A DNA stretch of 5,980 nucleotides from Oscillospiraceae bacterium (GTDB lineage: Bacteria; Bacillota; Clostridia; Oscillospirales; Acutalibacteraceae), in contig DNXM01000037.1 of the NCBI GenBank assembly GCA_003505905.1, positions 1 to 5,980 of the forward strand. The letters run 5' to 3'. Position 1 is the first letter of the stretch. Each line of letters begins with the position of its first letter. Made by a program: the position numbers and the translations under genes. Below are positions 1 through 4,989 of this stretch, in pieces. The notes under the pieces are model-generated. The model did not search any database. It was not told the origin of the DNA and worked only from the letters and a program-made list of their open reading frames with translations.

Positions 1-662
1 CCGTAGGTGATTTCCGTGCGGTCTTCTTCTACGGTGTCCCGCACGATGGCGTTTTTTTCGTCCAACGCTTCTTCTTTCGATTCGCCGTAGACAATGCGCA
101 AGCCGTTTAGGTTGCGGTTGCTTTTTAACCGCACCACAGCAAAGGTTTCTTTCCCGTAGTCGTACAGCACACCGCCGTTGAGCAGTTCGGCTGCGATTGC
201 CGATTGCTCCTCGTAGCAAAACGGAAAAACCGAAAGGTCGGCGTTCGCTTCGGTGTAGGCAGGCTCGCACCCGACAGGGAGCCACTCATCCTGTATGGAA
301 TAAGCTTCCCAGCTTTCGTCTGTTGAAACAAACTCGTTATCTATGAAAATGGCAGGAAAAAGGTCAAGGTCGTAAATGTTGATGTAAAAATCGTAGGTAC
401 CCTTCGAAAGCGGAATATCCTTGTTGACGGGATAGGGCACATGGTTGATGTGCATTTTTCCCTTGCCGTGCGTGACACAGCGAAGCACGGTGTCCTGCTC
501 TATAACAACATTCTTTTTTTGAAAGGTTGCATTTAATTCGGGGCGAGGCACATACCACACACAAGGGTAGTCACACCCCAATTCCTGCCGACGGCAATGC
601 AAAAGCATACTGTGATAAATGGCATAGTCGTTATAATACCAAATCCATTTTGCTCGGTTCAT
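1..662 (-). CDS. GH78-like alpha-L-rhamnosidase family protein, N-terminal part (cut by the window edge)
   Basis: The first 220 residues of a larger protein are visible; the frame is open to the left edge. It begins MNRAKWIWYYNDYAIYH, resembling the 'AKWIW..GDFEIYH' opening of a group of Firmicutes proteins annotated as family 78 glycoside hydrolases. Later blocks fit the accessory beta-sandwich domains of that group: FIDNEFVSTDESWEA (about residues 106-120), GGVLYDYGKETF (163-174) and VYGESKEEALD (191-201), the last resembling the rhamnosidase N-terminal domain. The (alpha/alpha)6 catalytic domain and its acidic residues would lie outside the window, so activity and substrate cannot be judged. 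No signal peptide is visible, which suggests a cytoplasmic protein acting on imported oligosaccharides (inference). The ATG start is supported by a GAGGG ribosome binding site at 671-675, 8 bases upstream and overlapping the stop codon of the acetyltransferase gene. The family call is from memory of motifs; another carbohydrate-active beta-sandwich protein is possible. Confidence 0.7.
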   Translation of the reverse strand, partial: MNRAKWIWYYNDYAIYHSMLLHCRRQELGCDYPCVWYVPRPELNATFQKKNVVIEQDTVLRCVTHGKGKMHINHVPYPVNKDIPLSKGTYDFYINIYDLDLFPAIFIDNEFVSTDESWEAYSIQDEWLPVGCEPAYTEANADLSVFPFCYEEQSAIAAELLNGGVLYDYGKETFAVVRLKSNRNLNGLRIVYGESKEEALDEKNAIVRDTVEEDRTEITY

Positions 663-673
663 TTTGGCTTCCC

Positions 674-1255
674 TCATTTTGCTTTGTGAAGGGTACAGAA
701 ATAGGTTGTATCCTCATGGAGCATTTCACATTCGTCAATATTGTATTCTGCCAAAACCGCTTCCCAACGGGGAATCATTCCCTCATCGTAATTGACGGGC
801 TGAAAGCCTGCCTGCAAATAGCTTTTGACAGCACCCTTGCGCCATTCGTCGGTGGTCAGATAAATGTAATCCACACCGTCCGAAAGCAGACGCTTGACGG
901 CGATGTTGTTCATATATTTGCTCAAGCCCTTGCCACGGTGCTCGGTCTTCATGCCGACCATGTGCACTTCGCCGCAGTTGCGGTCGGGGTGATAGACAGC
1001 GGTGATGGTGCCGATGTGTTCGCCCTTGTAATCCAAGAAAAAGCAGTCTTTTTTCGCATCGGTAAAATCGTGCTCCAAAATGGAATCACGGAAATTTTCA
1101 AAGGTTGCGTCATCACCGACCAAACCGTTCTTACAGCATTCCACCCAAGCCAAGCCGTCGCTTTCTTCTTTGTAAAGCGAGAAAGAATAGCCCTCGGGCA
1201 GAGTCAATTCCGTAAACGGGGTCGATGCCAGACGGTACATTTTCAGTTGTGCCAT
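674..1255 (-). CDS. GNAT-family N-acetyltransferase
   Basis: This 193-residue protein has the size and motifs of a stand-alone GCN5-related acetyltransferase, which moves an acetyl group from acetyl-CoA to an amine. A beta strand with 'GEHIGTITAVYH' (about residues 78-89) is followed by motif A, 'VHMVGMKTEHRGKGLS' (97-112); R107-G108-K109-G110 is the R-x-x-G-x-G/A-like pyrophosphate-binding loop. 'YLTTDEWRKGAVKSYLQAGF' (132-151) is the usual C-terminal helix and strand before the family's 'GF.P' turn. The frame stays open 87 bases further upstream, but that extension runs through the promoter and the preceding terminator. The start chosen here (MAQLKMYRL) has a strong GGAGG at 1264-1268, 8 bases away. 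The stop codon overlaps the ribosome binding site of the GH78-like gene, so the two are very likely co-transcribed and translationally coupled. The acceptor substrate is unknown; small molecules, sugars and protein N-termini are all possible. Confidence 0.87.
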   Translation of the reverse strand: MAQLKMYRLASTPFTELTLPEGYSFSLYKEESDGLAWVECCKNGLVGDDATFENFRDSILEHDFTDAKKDCFFLDYKGEHIGTITAVYHPDRNCGEVHMVGMKTEHRGKGLSKYMNNIAVKRLLSDGVDYIYLTTDEWRKGAVKSYLQAGFQPVNYDEGMIPRWEAVLAEYNIDECEMLHEDTTYFCTLHKAK

Positions 1256-1263
1256 GTTTTTAT

Positions 1264-1268
1264 CCTCC
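1264..1268 (-). promoter_or_regulatory. Ribosome binding site that fixes the GNAT start
   Basis: GGAGG on the minus strand, 8 bases before the ATG at 1253-1255. No comparable site precedes the upstream in-frame ATG at 1342, which lies in the terminator stem. Confidence 0.85.
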
Positions 1269-1286
1269 GAGATTGGTATTGATTCT

Positions 1287-1315
1287 ATGGTATAAGGAAA
1301 AAGAAAAAAAGTCAA
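1287..1315 (-). promoter_or_regulatory. Probable sigma-A promoter of the GNAT/GH78 unit
   Basis: On the minus strand, TTGACT (1310-1315, 5 of 6 matches to the -35 consensus) is followed after exactly 17 bases by TACCAT (1287-1292, 4 of 6 for the -10). The spacer is pyrimidine-rich. Transcription would start near 1280, leaving a leader of about 25 bases that holds the GGAGG site. It lies just downstream of the terminator of the preceding unit, so an independent promoter is needed there. The weak -10 lowers confidence. Confidence 0.55.
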
Positions 1316-1330
1316 CCGTTTTTCCAAAAT

Positions 1331-1363
1331 AAAAAAACGCACACGGTTTTGAGCCGTATGCGT
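1331..1363 (-). terminator. Intrinsic terminator of the glycosyltransferase operon
   Basis: On the minus strand ACGCATACGG (1354-1363) pairs with CCGTGTGCGT (1337-1346) as a 10-bp stem with one T-G wobble and a 7-base loop. A run of T follows (1331-1336). It begins 7 bases after the stop codon of the second glycosyltransferase. There is no T run on the plus-strand side, so it acts in one direction only. Confidence 0.92.
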
Positions 1364-1370
1364 GAAATTC

Positions 1371-2474
1371 TCATTCTCCGTAACAGAGCTTGACGAAGGA
1401 GCGATGGACGTTCTGAATATCGTATCCCTTTGCTTCGATTTCCTCTTTCATTTCCCTGCGTTTGGCAACGGGGCAGGCTAAAACAGCGTCAGCCCATTCA
1501 TTTGGGTCGTTAATCGGCAAAAATTGCACAAGGTCGGTGATGGCGGCATCGGCAGTCACACGGTTGGACACAAAGCAGGGCAGGGAAAGCGCCTGTGCTT
1601 CAATCACGGTGTTGGGCATTCCTTCGTAAAACGAGGGGAACACAAACATATCCGCTCCGCTGAGCAAATCGGGAATGTCCGAACGAACGCCTGTGAAACG
1701 AATGTGTTCGAGAATCCCGAGCTGTTTTGCTTTTTCTTTGATTTCGTGTTCCGATTCGCCCTGTCCGATGAGCACCAAACAGCTGTTGCTTTTTTTTTCG
1801 TTGACCTTGGCAAACACATCCAGCAAAAAGCTGTGGTTCTTCGCCTTGGTGAACCGCCCGATGTGCCCCAAAACCAAACAGTCATCCGATACATCCCATT
1901 CGGCTCGGGCTTTTTTGCGGCCTTCGGGCGAATAGCAATAAAAGCTCGGGTCAATGCCGTTGTGCAAAAGCTGTGCCTTGCCTTTTTCAACACAGCCCTT
2001 GCCGAAGCAGTATTCCGCCGCAGGAACAGACGGCGCAAATTTTACCGTCGGCACAATGCGTGCAAGCTTTCCGATGGTGGTGTGCAGCAGCTTTTGCTTT
2101 GCTCCGCCGTCCACAGAGGAGTTGCTTGAGCGGTAAATCAGCCGTGTCGCTCCGCCTTGCTTGGCGGCCATCAGCTCCAACGCCGTGCCGGGCTTGACGG
2201 AGGAAACCAAAACAGCCTCATAGCCGTTTGTTTTTACAATATCTTTTAATGCGTTGAGCGAGGCGAAAAAATCCTTTGATTTGGGCGGAATGCGGTAAAT
2301 CGTTCCGCCGAGGGCTTCGATTTCATTGTCATAATATCCACGCTCGGACACATTCACGCAAAAATCCATTTGATACTCGGTGCGGTCGAGGGAACGGTAT
2401 TGCTTCATCAAAAAGGTTTCCGCTCCGCCGGTGTCCATGCTGCTCATACAGCACAGCAGTCTTTTCGGCGTCAT
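1371..2474 (-). CDS. GT4-type glycosyltransferase, probably for surface polysaccharide
   Basis: This 367-residue protein has two Rossmann-like halves (GT-B fold) and would transfer a sugar from a nucleotide-activated donor to a glycan acceptor at the cytoplasmic face of the membrane. The N-terminal half has the acceptor-side glycine motif GGAE (residues 16-19, within 'MDTGGAETFLMK') common in capsule and exopolysaccharide enzymes of the EpsF/CapM kind. 'RSSNSS' and a 'APSVPAAEYCFGK' stretch follow. The C-terminal half has 'GHIGRFTKAKNH' (R207, K212), the donor phosphate-binding block, and 'FYEGMPNTVIEAQ' with the E-x7-E pair E284 and E292 complete. There is no signal peptide or membrane segment. 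Its ATG shares four bases (ATGA) with the stop of the upstream glycosyltransferase, and GGCGGTGA (2479-2486) serves as the ribosome binding site. An intrinsic terminator follows directly. Donor and acceptor sugars cannot be inferred. Confidence 0.93.
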   Translation of the reverse strand: MTPKRLLCCMSSMDTGGAETFLMKQYRSLDRTEYQMDFCVNVSERGYYDNEIEALGGTIYRIPPKSKDFFASLNALKDIVKTNGYEAVLVSSVKPGTALELMAAKQGGATRLIYRSSNSSVDGGAKQKLLHTTIGKLARIVPTVKFAPSVPAAEYCFGKGCVEKGKAQLLHNGIDPSFYCYSPEGRKKARAEWDVSDDCLVLGHIGRFTKAKNHSFLLDVFAKVNEKKSNSCLVLIGQGESEHEIKEKAKQLGILEHIRFTGVRSDIPDLLSGADMFVFPSFYEGMPNTVIEAQALSLPCFVSNRVTADAAITDLVQFLPINDPNEWADAVLACPVAKRREMKEEIEAKGYDIQNVHRSFVKLCYGE

Positions 2475-3550
2475 ACATTCACCGCCTCACGCTCTGCTTC
2501 TTTGGTTTCTTTCATGTTGTCGGTCAAAATCCGAATCACACGGGAGGCTTCGTAGTAAGCGGCACGCTCTAAACAATTCGTTTTCAGTGCATTGAGCTTG
2601 TCGGGGTGTTCGGCAAGAGCGGTTAAGATTTCTTCCAAACGGCTGTTGTCGCAAGTCGGATAAAGAATGCCGTCAATGCCGTCCCGAATCACTTCGGGGT
2701 TACACCGCCAATCGGTGGCAATGACGGGCAGACCGGCGGAAAACGCATCAATGATTGCACCGGCAAAGCCCTCTCCTTGGTAGTGGGTCGGAAACAGCAT
2801 GGCAAAGCAGTTTTTCAAAACCTCTTTTCCGCAGTCCTCACCCTTAATAACGCCTTTGTAGGACAAATACGGCTCAAATCCGCGAACGATTTCTTCAAAC
2901 CGTTTTTCGTACTCTTTTTCGGGGTTGCCGTAAATGTCGAGTGTATAGACGGTCCTGCCGGCCTTACGGTTGATGCTGCGCACCACTTCAACGGCATCCT
3001 CGATTCCCTTGTCCTTTTCAATACGGGAGAAGGTGCAGAGCTTGAGCGGCTGTTCGTTCGAGGTGGTCAACTCGTTGGGTGAAAGAATGCGGCAGTTGCG
3101 GAAGTTCGGCATATGCAGAACATTTTTCAACCCGAGCGCCGTTAAAGCGTCTTTCATTTGATTGCTTTCAATATACACGGCATCGAGTTTGGCAATGGAA
3201 TCAAGGAGAGAAGCGTTTGTTTTCAACTGTTCGGGAAGCCAGCCGCCGATGACGATGTAGTGGAGCTTGCGGTGCTTGGCTTGGTTGAGTATTTCGAACA
3301 GGCGCGGGAACAGCTTTACACCGTTTTGCGCCGGTAGCATGATGATGTTCTCACAATTTTTAAGGAGCTTCATGCACCCGAGCAAGATTGCTGCAGGGTG
3401 TTTTTTCCAGCCGTGCGTATCCAATACGGCAATGCGGTCTTCCCCGTATTCTTTGGTTAATGCGTTCCAAACTGCCAGACTTTTGTCAGTCTGACCGTTC
3501 ATCAGGTCTTTGCCGAAACCGAAGTGTGCGCAAATACCGACTTTATACAT
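2471..3550 (-). CDS. GT4-type glycosyltransferase, first gene of a two-gene operon
   Basis: This 359-residue protein has a GT-B layout: an N-terminal acceptor half starting 'MYKVGICAHFGFG' and containing 'NGQTDKS', and a C-terminal Glycos_transf_1-type half. Donor-site blocks are 'CTFSRIEKDKG' (R176, K181) and 'GEGFAGAIIDAFSAGLPVIATDW'-like sequence, in which the classical E-x7-E pair reads E260 and D268. The conservative Glu-to-Asp change is, from memory, common in a subgroup of polysaccharide glycosyltransferases, so activity is likely kept. The frame could start up to 18 bases earlier (3568), but that ATG lies only about 8 bases from the predicted transcription start, and the ATG at 3559 abuts the GGGAGAG site. 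The ATG at 3550 has that site 9 bases upstream and is preferred. The protein is predicted to be cytoplasmic or peripheral to the membrane. It is coupled to the next gene by an ATGA overlap. Sugar specificity is unknown. Confidence 0.91.
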   Translation of the reverse strand: MYKVGICAHFGFGKDLMNGQTDKSLAVWNALTKEYGEDRIAVLDTHGWKKHPAAILLGCMKLLKNCENIIMLPAQNGVKLFPRLFEILNQAKHRKLHYIVIGGWLPEQLKTNASLLDSIAKLDAVYIESNQMKDALTALGLKNVLHMPNFRNCRILSPNELTTSNEQPLKLCTFSRIEKDKGIEDAVEVVRSINRKAGRTVYTLDIYGNPEKEYEKRFEEIVRGFEPYLSYKGVIKGEDCGKEVLKNCFAMLFPTHYQGEGFAGAIIDAFSAGLPVIATDWRCNPEVIRDGIDGILYPTCDNSRLEEILTALAEHPDKLNALKTNCLERAAYYEASRVIRILTDNMKETKEAEREAVNV

Positions 3551-3559
3551 GAAATTCAT

Positions 3560-3566
3560 CTCTCCC
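3560..3566 (-). promoter_or_regulatory. Ribosome binding site deciding the first glycosyltransferase start
   Basis: GGGAGAG on the minus strand, 9 bases upstream of the ATG at 3548-3550. It touches the alternative ATG at 3557-3559 and is too close to serve it, so the shorter protein beginning MYKV is favoured. Confidence 0.75.
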
Positions 3567-3582
3567 ATTCATCTTGCTTCCC

Positions 3583-3611
3583 ATTATACAAAAATCGTCC
3601 GGTTTTGTCAA
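3583..3611 (-). promoter_or_regulatory. Perfect-consensus sigma-A promoter of the glycosyltransferase operon
   Basis: On the minus strand TTGACA (3606-3611) and TATAAT (3583-3588) are both exact consensus hexamers, separated by the optimal 17 bases. Transcription should start near 3576, giving a leader of about 25 bases. No operator-like dyad is seen over it, so expression is probably strong and housekeeping unless a distant regulator acts. Confidence 0.93.
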
Positions 3612-3693
3612 TTTGAAAACTTTGCAGAAAGCCGGAGTGGATTTTTGTTTTTCACGGTTTTTCTTCTCGGTCGGACATTTTTCAAAAAAGTTC

Positions 3694-3722
3694 TTTACAC
3701 AACCGAACAAATGTGCTATTAT
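3694..3722 (+). promoter_or_regulatory. Sigma-A promoter of dinB with extended -10
   Basis: TTTACA (3694-3699, 5 of 6) and TATTAT (3717-3722, 5 of 6) are 17 bases apart, and TG at 3714-3715 provides an extended -10 element. Transcription would start near 3729. One LexA box fills the spacer and another covers the start point. The promoter is divergent from the glycosyltransferase promoter, with 82 bases between the two -35 hexamers. Confidence 0.85.
3704..3717 (+). promoter_or_regulatory. LexA (SOS) box 1, in the dinB promoter spacer
   Basis: CGAACAAATGTGCT matches the Gram-positive LexA/DinR consensus CGAACRNRYGTTYC at 12 of 14 positions. The left half-site is perfect and one core base of the right half is changed (GTG for GTT). 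It lies between -35 and -10, where bound LexA would block RNA polymerase. It shares an identical 10-mer, GAACAAATGT, with box 2. Confidence 0.75.
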
Positions 3723-3728
3723 ATGACA

Positions 3729-3742
3729 AGAACAAATGTTTG
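3729..3742 (+). promoter_or_regulatory. LexA (SOS) box 2, over the dinB transcription start
   Basis: AGAACAAATGTTTG carries the full core GAAC-N4-GTTY of the Gram-positive LexA operator; only the outermost base on each side departs from the consensus. It covers the predicted transcription start and lies 25 bp from box 1, giving two operators on a similar helix face. This marks the gene as a likely SOS regulon member. Confidence 0.85.
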
Positions 3743-3748
3743 GCGGTG
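3742..3748 (+). promoter_or_regulatory. Ribosome binding site fixing the dinB GTG start
   Basis: GGCGGTG (one mismatch to GGAGGTG) lies 6 bases before the GTG at 3755. The same GGCGGTGA sequence precedes the second glycosyltransferase. Earlier in-frame starts (GTG 3713, TTG 3740, GTG 3746) lie in the promoter or lack a site at usable distance. Confidence 0.8.
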
Positions 3749-3754
3749 AAAACG

Positions 3755-4981
3755 GTGTCGGAACGAATCATACTTCATTGTGATTTGAATAATTTTTTTG
3801 CTTCGGTTGAGTGCCTCGGTCGGGAGGATTTGAAAAACAAGCCGGTTGCAGTGGGCGGAAGCGTTGAAAAACGGCACGGAATCATCCTTGCCAAAAACGA
3901 AGAGGCAAAAAAGTACGGTGTCAAAACCGCCGAAGCGATTTGGCAGGCGATGCAGAAATGCCCGAATTTGACCGTTGTTCCGCCTCATTACGAAAAATAC
4001 ACGCATTATTCCCAACAGGCTCGTGCGGTTTATGAGCAGTATACCGACCGCATTGAGCCGTTCGGAATTGATGAATGCTGGCTGGATGTGACGGGCAGTA
4101 CCAAGCTGTTCGGCTCGGGCGAAGAAATGGCGGAGCAAATCCGCCAAACCGTCAAGGAAAAAACAGGACTCACCATTTCCGTCGGTGTCAGCTTCAACAA
4201 AATTTTCGCCAAGCTCGGCAGCGACTACAAAAAGCCCGATGCCGTCACCGTCATTCGGCGGGAGGATATAGAGCGCATCGTTTGGCCGTTGGCGGCGCAG
4301 GAAATGCTCGGCGTCGGTTCGGCAACACTCAAAAGCTTACAGCGAATCGGCATTTACACCATCGGTGATTTGGCAAAAACCAAGCCCGAAATTCTGCGCT
4401 TGATTTTAGGCAAGGGCGGCGAAACGCTGTGGCGGTTTGCCAATGGGCTGGATTTGTCACCTGTCAGCCTTTCGGGTGAAATTCCCGTTCCGAAAAGCAT
4501 TGGGCGCAGTACCACAACGCAACAGGATATGCGCACCGAAAACGATATTGCGCTGACACTTCTTTGGCTGAGCGAACGGGTGTCGCACGAATTGAGAGCG
4601 AACCATGCTATGGCAACCGTTGTGCAGGTGCATTTGCGGGATAAAAATTTGAACATTACCGAACATCAACGGCGCTTATCGCAGCCGATTCGGCTGGCGG
4701 AATTGCTTCGTAAAGTCGGTTGTGAATTGATTTCGGAAGTGTGGGATGGTGTAACGCCTCTGCGTTCCATCGGCATTCGTGCGGTCGGCTTGGTGCATGA
4801 GGATGAGAGTATTCAGCTATGCTTCGGCTACGATTACGAACAGCTGGAGCGCATGGAAAAATTGGAAATCGGTGTCGAACGCATGAAAGAAAAATACGGC
4901 AGAGATGCCGTTCTGCGTTGCCGTCAAATTGCAGGCGGCAAACCCGAACAGCACTCTGCCTTCGGAAAAGTCGTTTTGTGA
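3755..4981 (+). CDS. dinB: DNA polymerase IV (Y-family translesion polymerase)
   Basis: This 408-residue low-fidelity polymerase copies across damaged template bases and lacks a proofreading exonuclease. The palm motif near the N-terminus, 'HCDLNNFFASVE' (residues 8-19), supplies the first metal-binding carboxylate D10 and the steric-gate position F15, which excludes ribonucleotides. The second motif 'GIDECWLDVTGS' supplies D106 and E107. 'GVSFNKIFAKLGSDYKKPDA' (about 149-168) is the typical finger/palm block. A helix-hairpin-helix-like thumb follows ('LGVGSATLKSLQRIGIYTIGDLAK'), then 'KSIGRSTTT' opening the C-terminal little-finger domain, so all domains are present. A start at 3713 would lie inside the -10 region; the GTG at 3755 has a good ribosome binding site and gives the usual short N-terminus. 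Two LexA boxes at the promoter point to induction by DNA damage. It is transcribed alone, divergent from the glycosyltransferases and convergent with the rodA-like gene 8 bases away. No clear C-terminal clamp-binding motif was recognised. Confidence 0.97.
   Translation: MSERIILHCDLNNFFASVECLGREDLKNKPVAVGGSVEKRHGIILAKNEEAKKYGVKTAEAIWQAMQKCPNLTVVPPHYEKYTHYSQQARAVYEQYTDRIEPFGIDECWLDVTGSTKLFGSGEEMAEQIRQTVKEKTGLTISVGVSFNKIFAKLGSDYKKPDAVTVIRREDIERIVWPLAAQEMLGVGSATLKSLQRIGIYTIGDLAKTKPEILRLILGKGGETLWRFANGLDLSPVSLSGEIPVPKSIGRSTTTQQDMRTENDIALTLLWLSERVSHELRANHAMATVVQVHLRDKNLNITEHQRRLSQPIRLAELLRKVGCELISEVWDGVTPLRSIGIRAVGLVHEDESIQLCFGYDYEQLERMEKLEIGVERMKEKYGRDAVLRCRQIAGGKPEQHSAFGKVVL
4886..4911 (-). terminator. 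Candidate intrinsic terminator of the rodA-like gene, inside dinB
   Basis: On the minus strand ACGGCA (4906-4911) and TGCCGT (4896-4901) form a perfect 6-bp stem with a TCTC loop, followed by A then TTTTTCTTT. It lies 78 bases after the rodA stop codon and falls within dinB codons. The stem is short and the T run is interrupted and also encodes dinB lysine/glutamate codons, so chance is possible. Confidence 0.4.
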
Positions 4982-4989
4982 TTTTCGGC

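Noticed and set aside
125..564. Two short minus-strand open frames (68 and 66 codons)
   Set aside because: They are out-of-frame shadows of the GH78-like coding sequence, which is open through the whole of 1-662 in another frame.
527..1282. 251-codon open frame on the plus strand
   Set aside because: It is antisense to the GNAT gene and the start of the GH78-like gene. Its translation has no recognisable motif and no ribosome binding site, while the opposite strand encodes clear families.
1256..1342. N-terminal extension of the GNAT protein (start at 1342)
   Set aside because: The extension would begin in the terminator stem and pass through the promoter; the ATG at 1255 has a strong GGAGG.
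1524..2129. 201-codon open frame on the plus strand
   Set aside because: It is a mirror frame of the second glycosyltransferase, whose GT4 motifs are complete on the minus strand; the plus-strand product is low in family-like features.
3612..3693. Possible riboswitch, small RNA or small gene in the AT-rich stretch between the divergent promoters
   Set aside because: No stable dyad, no open frame with a ribosome binding site and no additional promoter could be supported; it reads as spacer between two -35 regions.
4960..4989. Hairpin around the dinB stop codon as a shared bidirectional terminator
   Set aside because: Only 4-5 A-T-rich base pairs can form (AAAA-GTCG-TTTT and a GAAAA/TTTTC pairing), with no G-C stem and no proper T run.
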